46,576 bases of DNA. It comes from an uncultured Candidatus Melainabacteria bacterium (GTDB lineage: Bacteria > Cyanobacteriota > Vampirovibrionia > Gastranaerophilales > Gastranaerophilaceae). Positions 1 to 8,293 of this stretch are shown piece after piece (the first letter of the stretch is position 1; each line of letters opens with the position of its first letter). Under the pieces are notes generated by a model. The model had not been told where the DNA came from and searched no databases. It saw only the letters and a list, made by a program, of their open reading frames with translations. The DNA lies in NCBI GenBank assembly GCA_934777245.1, contig CAKVND010000011.1, forward strand, positions 1 to 46,576, read 5' to 3'. The translations under genes and the position numbers were made by a program.

Positions 1-27
1 TTTCTAAAATCAAAAATAAACTTTCTC

Positions 28-71
28 AAATAATCAAACCATCTGTCTTAAATAATCAAACCATGTGTCCT
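28..71. repeat. Imperfect 22-bp tandem duplication
   Basis: Two adjacent copies of a 22-base unit (28-49 and 50-71) begin with the same 15 bases (AAATAATCAAACCAT) and differ at two later positions. The only in-window ATG of the downstream HEPN gene (63) lies in the second copy. Because 22 is not a multiple of three, the duplication would have shifted any reading frame crossing it, which may explain the atypical N-terminus of that gene. Confidence 0.75.
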
Positions 72-386
72 TTTACAGTGGTGCTTTCTCATTTAGCTTT
101 AGTTCAAGCTTATGAAGTTTGTTATGAGTTAGCATGGAAAGTATTAAAAGACTATTTGTTTTTAAATGGCATAAGTGCACAGCTCCCTCGAGAAGTTATT
201 AAAGAAGCTTTTTCTGCAAATGTAATTAAAGATGGGCAAGTTTGGATTGATATGTTGCAGGATAGAAATTCGACTTCTCATGAATATAATATGGATAAAG
301 TCAATTTAATAATTGAAAGAATAGCTACTGTTTATAATAATGAGTTGGCAAAATTTAATGATTGGGTGAATGGTATAAATGCTTGA
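63..386 (+). CDS. HEPN-domain protein, HI0074/HepT-like (toxin or nucleotidyltransferase partner)
   Basis: This is a helical HEPN-fold protein of the HI0074 (nucleotidyltransferase substrate-binding) family. Characterised HepT relatives are RNases neutralised by a partner MNT enzyme. The family hallmark YELAWKVLKDYL is at residues 21-32. The catalytic motif R-x4-H-x-Y is intact as RNSTSHEY, with R68, H73 and Y75; in characterised pairs the Tyr is the residue AMPylated by the antitoxin. It overlaps the MNT gene by 8 bases, so the two are translationally coupled. At 107 residues it is shorter than usual (about 130). The frame is open leftward to position 3, so the gene may start outside the window or may have been altered by the 22-bp duplication at its start. 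No Shine-Dalgarno precedes ATG 63. Family is secure; start is not. Confidence 0.8.
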   Translation: MCPFTVVLSHLALVQAYEVCYELAWKVLKDYLFLNGISAQLPREVIKEAFSANVIKDGQVWIDMLQDRNSTSHEYNMDKVNLIIERIATVYNNELAKFNDWVNGINA

Positions 387-681
387 TTTTGGACTTCCCA
401 AACGAACAATTGACTGCTTGATTGAATATTTTAAATCAAAGCCTGCTATAGATAAAGTTTTAATTTTTGGTTCTCGAGCAAAAGGAAATTTTCGTAATGG
501 CTCTGATATTGATTTTGCTATATGGACTAATGACCATGAAAATTTTCATAGAATTTATGGTGAATTAAATGATTTGCCGACACCATACAAGTTTGATGTT
601 ATTGATTATAAAACTTTATCCCACGATGGAATGAAAAATAGCATAAACCTTGATGGTATACTTTTTTATCAACGTCATTAG
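379..681 (+). CDS. MNT-type minimal nucleotidyltransferase (MntA-like antitoxin)
   Basis: A 100-residue minimal nucleotidyltransferase of the HI0073/MntA family. The signature GS-x10-D-x-D is exact: G31, S32, then D43 and D45 in SDIDFAIW. A third acidic residue fits D73 in KFDVID. In known HEPN/MNT modules this enzyme adds AMP to the Tyr of the HEPN R-x4-H-x-Y motif and so silences the toxin. The start lies inside the 3' end of the HEPN gene, the typical arrangement of such pairs. Toxin-antitoxin function is inferred from family and context; HI0073/HI0074-type pairs also exist with no known toxicity. Confidence 0.85.
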   Translation: MLDFGLPKRTIDCLIEYFKSKPAIDKVLIFGSRAKGNFRNGSDIDFAIWTNDHENFHRIYGELNDLPTPYKFDVIDYKTLSHDGMKNSINLDGILFYQRH

Positions 682-955
682 CGTTTACATTTTTTTGCAT
701 TAAACGGTATCTAATAACCATACTTTATAAATTTACATCATCTCGGTTAAATAATAATATAATTCATTTGCTTTAAATTGTATGCGATATACTTCGTCTC
801 CTTTTTTATTATTAATTAACTACTAATTACAAATAAAAACTCTTATTAATTCCCTTCACACAAAAAGAAGAAACATAATAATAGAATTTACTACTTATCA
901 CTTTTATGTTAAAATTATTTCACTTACAAAGTTACTAAATGAAAGGATTTTACAA

Positions 956-1753
956 ATGGAAAAATTAGCAGACATTGGCGTTTTTGGCGGTTCAGGTTTT
1001 TACAAATTTTTAGATGATATCAAGGAAGTTAAAATTGAAACTCCTTATGGAATGCCATCTGATAGTTTATTCATCGGTAAAATTGGCGAACATAAAGTTG
1101 CATTTATGCCTCGTCATGGCAGAAGCCATACTATTTTGCCACACTTAATCAATTACAGAGCTAATGTTTGGGCGATGAAAGAAGTTGGTTGCAAACGTGT
1201 AATTTCTCCTTGCGCAGCAGGTAGCTTACAAAAACACGTTGAACCAGGTAGTTTTGTTGTTTGTGACCAATTTGTAGATTGGACTGACGGCAGAAAAACA
1301 ACATTCTTTGAAGGTCCAATTGTAACTCACCCTTCTGCAGCTGAAACTTATTGTCCGGAATTAAGACAATTAGCAATCGATACAGCAAAAGATTTAGGTA
1401 TTAAAGTTCACGAAACAGGTACTGTTGTTGTAATCAACGGCCCTAGATTCTCAACAAAAGCAGAATCAAAATTCTTCACATCTCAAGGTTGGGAAGTTAT
1501 TAACATGACAGCATTCCCTGAAGCATATTTAGTTAAAGAAATGGATATGTGTCCACTAAACATTTCTTTAATCACAGACTATGATGCAGGACTTGTTGGC
1601 GACGTTCCACCTGTTTCTCATCACGAAGTTATCCAAGTGTTTAACAACAATTTAGATAATTTGAAAAAATTGTTATTTACTATGATTGAAAAAATCCCTG
1701 CAGAAAATAACAATTGCGAATGCGCTAATACAAGAAAAAATTCACAATTATAG
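956..1753 (+). CDS. mtnP: S-methyl-5'-thioadenosine phosphorylase / purine nucleoside phosphorylase family 2
   Basis: Phosphorolyses methylthioadenosine (or a purine nucleoside) to the base and a sugar 1-phosphate. The 265-residue length fits the MTAP/PNP-2 trimer family. Visible motifs are GGSG at 11-14, the phosphate-binding RHGRSH at 53-58, PCAAGSL near 82-88, GPRFSTKAES, the substrate loop INMTAFPEA and TDYD near the purine site. The MTAP-style NMT..PE and TDYD context favours methylthioadenosine over inosine/guanosine, but specificity is not proven. A Shine-Dalgarno (GAAAGGA) sits before ATG 956. It stands alone, with about 270 bases of non-coding DNA before it and a repeat-filled spacer after. 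The last ~15 residues are Asn/Cys-rich and look like a dispensable tail. Confidence 0.9.
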   Translation: MEKLADIGVFGGSGFYKFLDDIKEVKIETPYGMPSDSLFIGKIGEHKVAFMPRHGRSHTILPHLINYRANVWAMKEVGCKRVISPCAAGSLQKHVEPGSFVVCDQFVDWTDGRKTTFFEGPIVTHPSAAETYCPELRQLAIDTAKDLGIKVHETGTVVVINGPRFSTKAESKFFTSQGWEVINMTAFPEAYLVKEMDMCPLNISLITDYDAGLVGDVPPVSHHEVIQVFNNNLDNLKKLLFTMIEKIPAENNNCECANTRKNSQL

Positions 1754-1784
1754 AAATATGTGCGTTTTCGGGTGGACACTTCAC

Positions 1785-1975
1785 TCTAACCCTCTCCTAA
1801 AGGAGCATTACAGTCTGGTAAAAATTTCAAATTATAGCGTTAGAATAAATAAAAGTTTCTAAAAAGCCGGATTCTTCAGCCTAATCGGCCTCAGAATGAC
1901 GGCACGCCGGAAAGTCTGACGCCCAGTCATTGCGAGGAGCAGCAATTATAACTGGCGACGAAGCAATCCATTGGA
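1785..1975. repeat. Intergenic spacer with CCCTCTCC half-hairpin and dispersed repeat copy A
   Basis: The spacer between mtnP and the YggT gene carries two dispersed repeats. The first is CCCTCTCCTAAAGGAG (about 1790-1805), a member of the CCCTCTCC...GGAGAGGG hairpin family seen elsewhere here. The second, about 1825-1970, is copy A of a ~120-bp interspersed element. It contains ATGACGGCACGCCGG, AAAGTCTGACGCC, GTCATTGCGAGGAGCA and ends GACGAAGCAATCCA. Other copies are at 23886-23970 (reverse), 38753-38889 and 38987-39074. No ORF is apparent in it. Confidence 0.7.
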
Positions 1976-2014
1976 TGTGTCAACGGGAAGGGAAAATTCG
2001 TAAGAAAGGTTTTT

Positions 2015-2278
2015 ATGATATCAAGAGCAGTTAACATATTATTTTCTTTTTACTACATTCTAATAATCCTTAGAATCTTTTTGAGTTGGATTCCATCTAT
2101 AGATTGGTTAAGTCAGCCATTTGCAGGAATTCGCGCGATAGTTGATCCGTTTTTAGGAATTTTCAGGGGTATTATTCCACCAATCGGAATGCTTGATATT
2201 TCGCCAATAGTTGCAATTATTCTTTTGCAACTATTGCAAGGTTTTGTTGTAGGTTTTTTAAATAATTTAGGCTTATGA
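2015..2278 (+). CDS. YggT family membrane protein (Ycf19-like)
   Basis: An 87-residue integral membrane protein of the YggT/Ycf19 family. There are two hydrophobic segments, about residues 5-25 and 61-83. Between them is the family signature, with LRIFLSWIP near 19-27 and a D-P-F-L-G-I-F-R-G-IIPP stretch around 45-57. Homologues are implicated in osmotic tolerance, division or thylakoid organisation, but the molecular role is not settled. AGAAAGG precedes ATG 2015. Its stop overlaps the next start (ATGA at 2275), so it is the first gene of a three-gene operon. Confidence 0.85.
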   Translation: MISRAVNILFSFYYILIILRIFLSWIPSIDWLSQPFAGIRAIVDPFLGIFRGIIPPIGMLDISPIVAIILLQLLQGFVVGFLNNLGL

Positions 2279-3855
2279 TAGACATTGAGTTAGTAAAAAA
2301 AGCAATTCTTTTGACTCAGCAAGGTAAAATTGCTGAGGCTAGAGAGATATATAATAACTTAGAAAAAGAAAATCCTGATAATCCGGACTTAATGTCAATT
2401 ATCGGGCTTTTTTACGTTAATATTTATGATTACACAAAAGCTATAGAAACTCTTGAAAAAGCTATAAGTCTTAAAAAAACATTTGGCACAATTTCTGCGC
2501 TTGGTCTTGCATATTACGAACAACAAAATTACAAAAAATCTGCAGAAATTTTAGAAGAAGCAATTAAATTAGGCGCAAATGAAGACATTTATAACAAGCT
2601 GATTTCAAGTTTGTTTGAAATCAAAAATTACGCTAAAGCAATTGAATATTCTAATAAAATGTATGAATTATATCCGAATGACAATCGTGCAATTGCAAAC
2701 AAAATTAAATCATTGACTCAACAAGGACAAATGCTAGAGGCTGAAAAACTTTGCGTTGAAAGTTTAAAAAAGACTCCTGACGCGGCAAATCTTTGGTTTC
2801 ATTTAGGTTATTTAAAAGAATTAATATATTGTGATGATAGACAAGCGAAAGAGTGTTACAAAGCTGCAGCTGAACTTGGTGCGCCGGAAGCTTTTTATAA
2901 TATAGCAGTTAGCGCGCAAAAATTAGGCGAAAAAGAAGAGGCTGAGACGTATTACAAAAAAATGCTTGAAGCTTTTCCAAACAGCGAATCTACAAAGGTT
3001 TCACTTGGAATGTGTTATCTCTCTGAAAAAAAATTTAAAGAGGGATACGATTTGTTTTTTCAACGAGATTTGACAAAATCTTGTGCAGGATGTAATAATT
3101 TCTGGAAGGTCGGCGATAAAATTGATAATGAGATTGTCGTTATTTGTGAACAAGGTTTTGGCGACCACATTCAGTTTGCGAGATATCTGCCATTTCTTCC
3201 TGCTGAAAAAATCAATGTTGCGACTCCAAAAGCACTGCAAAGACTATTCAAAAATAATTTTCCGAGTATTAATTTTATCGATTATGAAAATATTAATCCG
3301 AATATGCAGACTTTTCGTATTACAGATTTAGCCTATATTTTGGGAATGAATTTTGAGCATATTCCAAGTAGCGCCGGATATTTAAATGCAAAAACAGCAG
3401 GAATTAATAATTCTAAGTTAAAAGTAGGTTTATGTTGGGAAGCAGGTAGCGCAGCAATCAGAACAATGATTAATCGCACGATTCATATTAAATGCTTTGA
3501 ACCACTATTAAATTTAGAGAATATTCAAGTGTATTCTTTTCAAAAAGATGACACGCTAAAAGGTTGTGAAAAATATCCGCAAATGATTAATCTTGCAAAA
3601 GATTTTAATGACTTTGAAGATACAGCAGAAGCTTTAAAAGCAATGGATGTCGTAGTTACTGTTGACACTTCCGTTGCGCATTTGGCCGGAGCGTTGGGTG
3701 TAAAAACTTATCTTTTGTTACCTTATGCAACAGATTGGCGTTGGTTTAATGACAAAAAAACAACTCCATGGTACGATAGCATTGAGATATTTAAACAAAT
3801 TGACAGTATCTCATGGGAAAATCCAATCAATCGTATCGTAGATAAATTATGTTAA
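2275..3855 (+). CDS. TPR-repeat protein with GT9-like glycosyltransferase domain
   Basis: A 526-residue fusion. Residues 1-260 are tandem TPR repeats (A-x3-Y/LGLAYYEQQNY-type helices). From about residue 275 there is a glycosyltransferase family 9-like fold. It begins at VICEQGFGDHIQFARYLP, the donor-binding region has GLCWEAGS, and the C-terminal signature is VDTSVAHLAGALGVKTYLLLP followed by DWRWF. Such proteins are common in bacteria with complex surface glycans; the acceptor is unknown. It begins inside the YggT stop codon and overlaps the next gene by 7 bases, so the three are co-translated. No signal peptide, so probably cytosolic. The fold is assigned with good confidence; activity is inferred. 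Confidence 0.82.
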   Translation: MIDIELVKKAILLTQQGKIAEAREIYNNLEKENPDNPDLMSIIGLFYVNIYDYTKAIETLEKAISLKKTFGTISALGLAYYEQQNYKKSAEILEEAIKLGANEDIYNKLISSLFEIKNYAKAIEYSNKMYELYPNDNRAIANKIKSLTQQGQMLEAEKLCVESLKKTPDAANLWFHLGYLKELIYCDDRQAKECYKAAAELGAPEAFYNIAVSAQKLGEKEEAETYYKKMLEAFPNSESTKVSLGMCYLSEKKFKEGYDLFFQRDLTKSCAGCNNFWKVGDKIDNEIVVICEQGFGDHIQFARYLPFLPAEKINVATPKALQRLFKNNFPSINFIDYENINPNMQTFRITDLAYILGMNFEHIPSSAGYLNAKTAGINNSKLKVGLCWEAGSAAIRTMINRTIHIKCFEPLLNLENIQVYSFQKDDTLKGCEKYPQMINLAKDFNDFEDTAEALKAMDVVVTVDTSVAHLAGALGVKTYLLLPYATDWRWFNDKKTTPWYDSIEIFKQIDSISWENPINRIVDKLC

Positions 3856-4553
3856 AATTAGCAAAACCAAACTGGAATTTGAGCGAATCTGTGCAGTTGT
3901 GTTCTCTAAAATTGGAACATAACAGACTGGGTCAGATTAGTGCAAATGTGCGTAAAGTAGAAGGCAAAGATTTGCGATTTAAAAGTGAAATTTTTAATAG
4001 CACAAGAGAGCTGATTGGTTATGATGAATTTAGTATGATTAATATGCTATACGGTTCTATGTCTGATTTGTATATAGAATCCAGAAAAGATTTGCAAGAT
4101 AAAGATATTGGCATTGGCAAACTATTAAGACTTATTAGTGTTATGGAAATGCTAAAAAATAAAATTAATGTAATGAAATTGTATTCAGTTAATACTGCAA
4201 TATATTTTCATTCAAAATTTGGTTTTGAACCCAAAATAAACAATGCTAAAGAACGAGATGCTGCATTATTCAGTATTGCTGAACATCCTGCATTCAAAGA
4301 TTTACATTCTAAAGCTGAACAGTACACTCAAGATATTGCGTCGGAAAATTCTAATCCGGCAGAAATGCGTCCAAAAGTTAATTTTTTGGTAAAAGAATTT
4401 ATTGATAGAGTTTTAAAACTTGGTAAAGGTGAATATAATAATTTTCCTTTTGAATGGGGTATGGATATGCAGCTTTCAAATAAAAAAATTGGCGAAATGC
4501 AAGAATTCTATAATCAGGCATATAAAGATTGTGGAATTGATTATAAAGTTTAA
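3849..4553 (+). CDS. GNAT-like acetyltransferase-fold protein, unknown substrate
   Basis: A 234-residue cytosolic protein. Residues ~70-125 resemble a GNAT N-acetyltransferase core: an IGIGKLLRLI stretch at the usual acetyl-CoA pyrophosphate loop, then a helix, then AIYFHSKFGFEP, matching the end of GNAT folds (Y/F-x-K-x-GF). The first 60 residues, with many basic residues and ELIGYDEF, could form the preceding strands. The C-terminal ~90 residues are helical and match nothing I recognise. The start overlaps the preceding gene by 7 bases. Acetyltransferase activity is plausible, but the Q/R-x-x-G-x-G/A motif is imperfect, so it could be a divergent or inactive member. Confidence 0.6.
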   Translation: MLKLAKPNWNLSESVQLCSLKLEHNRLGQISANVRKVEGKDLRFKSEIFNSTRELIGYDEFSMINMLYGSMSDLYIESRKDLQDKDIGIGKLLRLISVMEMLKNKINVMKLYSVNTAIYFHSKFGFEPKINNAKERDAALFSIAEHPAFKDLHSKAEQYTQDIASENSNPAEMRPKVNFLVKEFIDRVLKLGKGEYNNFPFEWGMDMQLSNKKIGEMQEFYNQAYKDCGIDYKV

Positions 4554-4595
4554 TAGAAAACTCTCTTGATGCGATTAGCGTTCTACTATTAGAAC

Positions 4596-5243
4596 CTATT
4601 TCCTTCCCCAGATTTTATTCCAAAAACTACGCGAAGGTTGACTTTCCAACTGTTCAATTCTTTGAGATAATTCTTTATTGTGTTCTAGAAGTTCTTTAAC
4701 TTGTTTAGCTAAAATCTCATTATCACGTTTATAACCGCCTGCTTCGACCAATTTGTTTACCATATCAGAATTAGTAATGTCGTCACTAATTTTCTTTGCA
4801 ACAGCTTCAGCAAGCATTTGTAAAGTTTGAGAAGATACGTCAAGCGTGAAACTTTTGCCTTGCGGAATAACCTCCGGTTGCGTTTCATCTTGAACCACAA
4901 CTTCTGTTGAAGCATTTTCTTCTTCTGTGTTTCCATTTTGTTGATTTAAAAGGTCACTAACCATAATCGGTTGAACAGGCTGAGCCGGTTCTGGAGTTTT
5001 TTCTACTTTAGCTTCCATTCTGCCAAGCTTAGTTATAATTTGTTCATCGCTGTAACCTTGAGCTTTTAAAGAAATTCCTTTTTTAATTTTCTCTAATGCT
5101 AAATCGTCATAAAATTCTAAGCCGTCTTCATCTTCATAAATTGATTCAATTTTCCAATCTTCAAGAAATAAATCAAGCGAATGCTTGTCTATATAATAAT
5201 TTTCTGTATTCAAACTTTTTAAAATACTTTCTCTGTTAAACAT
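4596..5243 (-). CDS. Unknown protein with MerR-like HTH start and C-terminal coiled coil
   Basis: A 215-residue protein not assigned to a named family. The first ~75 residues look like a small winged-helix/MerR-type DNA-binding segment (LFLEDWKIESIYEDEDG, then a helix ending AQGYSDEQIITKLG). Residues ~80-125 form a Pro/Gln/Glu-rich linker. Residues ~165-205 are a heptad-rich coiled coil. The last residues (FWNKIWGRK) are aromatic and basic, as in membrane-touching tails. It lies 37 bases downstream of smpB on the same strand and is probably co-transcribed with it. A GGGG-containing Shine-Dalgarno precedes ATG 5243. A transcription-regulator or scaffold role would be guesswork. Confidence 0.6.
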   Translation of the reverse strand: MFNRESILKSLNTENYYIDKHSLDLFLEDWKIESIYEDEDGLEFYDDLALEKIKKGISLKAQGYSDEQIITKLGRMEAKVEKTPEPAQPVQPIMVSDLLNQQNGNTEEENASTEVVVQDETQPEVIPQGKSFTLDVSSQTLQMLAEAVAKKISDDITNSDMVNKLVEAGGYKRDNEILAKQVKELLEHNKELSQRIEQLESQPSRSFWNKIWGRK

Positions 5244-5280
5244 CCGCTATACCCCTTTTTGTTAGATTAAAATCAATCTG

Positions 5281-5727
5281 CTATTTTTTCATAAATCTTG
5301 CAATATCACGTTCTTGCGTTTTTTTTGTAATTGCTTCGCGTTTATCATAAAGTTTTTTACCTTTTGCCAGACCTATCTCAAGTTTAGCAAAACCATTTGT
5401 TAAAAACAATTCTAAAGGTACAATTGTTACACCATCTTTTTTTACTTTGTCTTGAATCTTTAAAATTTCGCGTTTATTTAATAATAATTTACGTACCCTG
5501 TCAGGTTTATGATTATATCTATTCCCTTGTTCGTATGGTGAAATATGCATTCCATATAAAAACATCTCATTATCTTCAATTTTTGCGAAAGAATCTTTTA
5601 AATTAAGCATACCTTTACGAATAGATTTAATTTCTGTACCCGTTAAAACTATCCCCGCAATAAACTTATCAAAAATCAAAAAATCATGAAAAGCTTTCCT
5701 ATTTGTAGATATAACCTTTTTGTTCAT
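5281..5727 (-). CDS. smpB: SsrA-binding protein SmpB
   Basis: The tmRNA partner that loads SsrA RNA onto stalled ribosomes (trans-translation). At 148 residues from ATG 5727 it has the usual length. Landmarks are the start region AFHDFLIFDKFIAGIVLTGTEIKSIR, MHISPYEQG, PDRVRKLLL near the middle, and the C-terminal tail KLYDKREAITKKTQERDIARF that reaches the decoding centre. The frame extends 8 codons upstream, but those codons overlap a perfect TATAAT, so I choose ATG 5727. No Shine-Dalgarno is present; TATAAT ends exactly six bases before the ATG, which predicts a leaderless mRNA. Confidence 0.95.
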   Translation of the reverse strand: MNKKVISTNRKAFHDFLIFDKFIAGIVLTGTEIKSIRKGMLNLKDSFAKIEDNEMFLYGMHISPYEQGNRYNHKPDRVRKLLLNKREILKIQDKVKKDGVTIVPLELFLTNGFAKLEIGLAKGKKLYDKREAITKKTQERDIARFMKK

Positions 5728-5733
5728 AAATGT

Positions 5734-5739
5734 ATTATA
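5734..5739 (-). promoter_or_regulatory. -10 box of smpB (leaderless arrangement)
   Basis: On the minus strand TATAAT (5739-5734) is followed by six bases and then the smpB ATG (5727). With the usual geometry (-12 to -7 for the hexamer) transcription would begin at the A of the ATG. The -35 region is weak (TTTTCA at about 17 bases). The same layout occurs before the dCMP deaminase gene. Confidence 0.6.
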
Positions 5740-5848
5740 AAGCAAAATCAAATGTTTGAAAAGATAATACTTATAAAGTATTTAGAAGTGTAAATCTTGA
5801 TATTTACTAAATTGCGTGTTTAAATAAAATAGTTAAAAGAGGTTTAAA

Positions 5849-6472
5849 ATGAAAGTTTTATTATTAAATGGAAGTGCGCACAAAGAAGGTTGTACATTTA
5901 CAGCTTTAAGCGAAATTGCAAAAACTTTGAATGAACAAGGCGTTGAGACTGAGATTTATCAGTTAGGTAACGTAGAACTAAAAGATTGCAGCGGTTGCGG
6001 AGCTTGTCGCAAGCTTGGCAAATGCGTTATTAACGATATTGTAAATGAGTTTGTTGAAAAAGCGCGCGGTTTTGACGGATTTGTATTTGGAACTCCTGTT
6101 TATTACGCGCATCCGTCAGGCAGAATTTTATCTTTCCTTGATAGAGCATTTTATTCAGGAAAATCAGCTTTCGAATTCAAACCTGCTTGTGCAATCGCAT
6201 CTGCAAGACGAGCAGGAACAACTGCAAGTTTTGATGTATTAAATAAATACTTCACCGTCAGCAACATGCCGGTAGTTTCAGCCGGTTATTGGAACAACAT
6301 CCATGGAAGCGTTGCAGAAGACGCTAAAAAAGACTTAGAAGGTTTACAAGTTATGAGAACATTAGGTCGCAACATGGCTTGGCTTCTAAAATGTATTAAA
6401 TTAGGCAAGCAAAACGGAATTGAAAGACCGGAATTGGAAGAACAGATTAGAACGAATTTTATAGGGAAGTGA
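5849..6472 (+). CDS. Flavodoxin-fold NAD(P)H-dependent oxidoreductase / iron-sulfur flavoprotein-like
   Basis: A 207-residue FMN-binding reductase of the flavodoxin-like (NADPH-dependent FMN reductase) superfamily. The N-terminal strand KVLLLNGSAHKEGCTF forms the FMN phosphate loop (GSxxxxG), and FGTPVYYAHPSG around residue 90 contacts the flavin. A cysteine cluster C-x2-C-x2-C-x4-C (CSGCGACRKLGKC, about 47-59) resembles that of iron-sulfur flavoproteins, so a cluster or redox thiols are possible. The electron acceptor is unknown. AAAGAGG precedes ATG 5849. Its stop codon lies inside the first unit of the 8-bp repeat array that follows. Confidence 0.8.
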   Translation: MKVLLLNGSAHKEGCTFTALSEIAKTLNEQGVETEIYQLGNVELKDCSGCGACRKLGKCVINDIVNEFVEKARGFDGFVFGTPVYYAHPSGRILSFLDRAFYSGKSAFEFKPACAIASARRAGTTASFDVLNKYFTVSNMPVVSAGYWNNIHGSVAEDAKKDLEGLQVMRTLGRNMAWLLKCIKLGKQNGIERPELEEQIRTNFIGK

Positions 6473-6613
6473 ATAGGTGAATAAGTCAATAAGTAAATAA
6501 GTCAATAAGTGAATAGGTGAATAAGTTCATTTTAGGAAAGTGTCAATATTGAACATTGCTTAACATTGAAAATATTTAATATGAACTTATTCACTTATTG
6601 ACTTATTCACTTA
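6469..6613. repeat. Inverted 8-bp repeat array, copy 1
   Basis: The left arm (6469-6530) is seven tandem 8-base units of the type GTGAATAR or GTCAATAA, ending GTTCAT. The right arm (6581-6613) is the inverted equivalent (ATGAAC, then TTATTCAC, TTATTGAC, TTATTCAC). About 50 AT-rich bases lie between. The left arm contains the stop codon of the flavoprotein gene; the right arm abuts the Shine-Dalgarno of the Lrp gene. The transcript could fold into a long hairpin. Related elements lie at 8999-9116 and 10153-10332. Confidence 0.85.
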
Positions 6614-6629
6614 AAAAAAAGGATAAACC

Positions 6630-7112
6630 ATGAGAGAAGAATTACTACCATTAATAGAAAAAAATAGCAGACTCGGAATTGACGAAATCGCGGTACTTCT
6701 TGGCAAGGAAGAAATTGATGTTGCAAACGAAATTGCAGCTCTAGAAGCCGAAGGCATTATTTGCGGTTATCACACATTGATTAACTGGGAAAAAACATCA
6801 ATTGAAAAAGTTACAGCTTTGATTGAAGTAAAAGTTACGCCGCAAAGAGGACAAGGTTTTGACTCTATTGCAGAGAGAATCTACAATTATCCGGAAGTTC
6901 GCGCTGTATATCTAATTTCAGGCGGGTTTGATTTGTTAGTAACATTAGAAGAAAAATCATTACGTGAAATTGCAAACTTCGTATCCGACAAGCTTTCAAC
7001 GCTTGATAGCGTCTTAAGTACAGCAACTCATTTTATCCTAAAAAAATACAAAGACCATGGAACCGTTTTTGACAAAAAACACGAGGATGAAAGAGAGGTT
7101 ATTACTCCATGA
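6630..7112 (+). CDS. Lrp/AsnC family transcriptional regulator
   Basis: A 160-residue feast/famine regulator. Residues 1-55 form the winged HTH (LGIDEIAVLLGKEEIDVANEIAALEAEGII); residues ~70-145 form the ligand-binding ACT-like RAM domain (VTALIEVKV...VRAVYLISGGFDLLVTLEEKS). It is coupled to the aminotransferase gene through an ATGA overlap, which suggests it senses an amino acid and controls that enzyme. AAAGGA precedes ATG 6630. The recognition helix is shorter than in E. coli Lrp, as in archaeal-style AsnC proteins. Confidence 0.88.
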   Translation: MREELLPLIEKNSRLGIDEIAVLLGKEEIDVANEIAALEAEGIICGYHTLINWEKTSIEKVTALIEVKVTPQRGQGFDSIAERIYNYPEVRAVYLISGGFDLLVTLEEKSLREIANFVSDKLSTLDSVLSTATHFILKKYKDHGTVFDKKHEDEREVITP

Positions 7113-8293
7113 CAAAACCGCTTTCAGACATCGTAGAAACAATAAAACCTTCAGGGATACGTAAATTCTTTGATATAGTTAGCGAAATGAAAGATGCGAT
7201 TTCATTAGGCGTTGGAGAACCTGATTTTGATACTCCTTGGCATATTCGCGACGAAGGGATTTACGCACTTTCTAAGGGTAAAACTTTTTATACTTCAAAC
7301 GCCGGCCTAAAGGAATTAAGAGAAGAAATCTGTAAATACTTAAAACGAACTCAAAATATCGAATACAATCCACTTAAAGAAGTTATAGTTACGGTTGGTG
7401 GGTCAGAAGCGATTGACATTGGTTTGCGCGCAATCGTAAATTATGGAGATGAAGTCATAATTCCACAACCCGCTTATGTTTCGTATGAACCATGCACTAT
7501 TTTAGCAGGGGCAAAACCTGTTATTATAAATCTAAAGGCAGAAAACGAATTTAGACTAACCGCAGAAGAATTAGAAAATGCAATTACTGACAAAACAAAA
7601 GTTCTTATTTTGCCGTTTCCGAATAATCCGACCGGCGCAATAATGGAACGCGAAGACTTGGAAAAAATCGCCAAGATTATAATTAAACACGACCTTTATG
7701 TTATGTCGGACGAAATCTATGGAGAATTGACTTATAAAGGCGAGCACGTATCTATTGCAAGTATTGCCGGCATGAAAGAGCGTACAATTTTAATAAACGG
7801 TTTTTCAAAAGCTTATGCGATGACCGGTTGGAGATTAGGTTATGCGTGCGGACCAGAAGCAATTATTAAGCAAATGACAAAAATCCACCAATTTGCCATA
7901 ATGTGCGCTCCAACAACAAGCCAATACGCAGCCGTAGAAGCACTAAAAAATGGTGATAATGATGTTAAAATGATGCGCCAAGCTTATAATCAACGCAGAA
8001 GATTTTTACTAAACGCCTTTAAAGAAATGAACGTCAAATGTTTTGAACCTTATGGCGCATTCTATGTTTTTCCTTGCATTAAAGAATTTGGAATGACAAG
8101 CGAAGAATTTGCAACAAAATTTCTTGAAGAAGAAAAAGTTGCAGCAGTTCCTGGGAATGCTTTTGGAGAAAGCGGCGAAGGTTATTTAAGAATATCTTAC
8201 GCATATTCGCTTGAAAATCTTAAAATCGCAATGGAGCGTTTCAAAAAGTTTGTTGAAAAATTGAGAGCAGAACAAAATGCAAAAAATAATTAA
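7109..8293 (+). CDS. PLP-dependent aminotransferase, class I/II (aspartate/aromatic aminotransferase-like)
   Basis: A fold-type I aminotransferase of 394 residues, the standard length. Key residues are GEPDFDTP at 36-43, NPTG at 173-176, cofactor-binding D201 and Y204 in SDEIYGEL, and the Schiff-base lysine K234 in NGFSKAYAMTGWRLGY. R357-type arginine lies in GYLRISYA near the C-terminus. It resembles PatA/AspC subgroup I-gamma enzymes (aromatic, aspartate or N-acetyl-diaminopimelate aminotransferases); the substrate cannot be read from sequence. It starts inside the Lrp stop (ATGA), and the next gene starts 17 bases before its end. Confidence 0.92.
   Translation: MTKPLSDIVETIKPSGIRKFFDIVSEMKDAISLGVGEPDFDTPWHIRDEGIYALSKGKTFYTSNAGLKELREEICKYLKRTQNIEYNPLKEVIVTVGGSEAIDIGLRAIVNYGDEVIIPQPAYVSYEPCTILAGAKPVIINLKAENEFRLTAEELENAITDKTKVLILPFPNNPTGAIMEREDLEKIAKIIIKHDLYVMSDEIYGELTYKGEHVSIASIAGMKERTILINGFSKAYAMTGWRLGYACGPEAIIKQMTKIHQFAIMCAPTTSQYAAVEALKNGDNDVKMMRQAYNQRRRFLLNAFKEMNVKCFEPYGAFYVFPCIKEFGMTSEEFATKFLEEEKVAAVPGNAFGESGEGYLRISYAYSLENLKIAMERFKKFVEKLRAEQNAKNN

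Noticed and set aside
1161..1388. 75-residue minus-strand ORF inside mtnP
   Set aside because: Antisense shadow of a conserved gene; no ribosome site or similarity to anything recognised.
4580..4595. GTTCTA-CTAT-TAGAAC hairpin between convergent genes as a terminator
   Set aside because: The stem is only six AT-rich pairs with no clear T-run.
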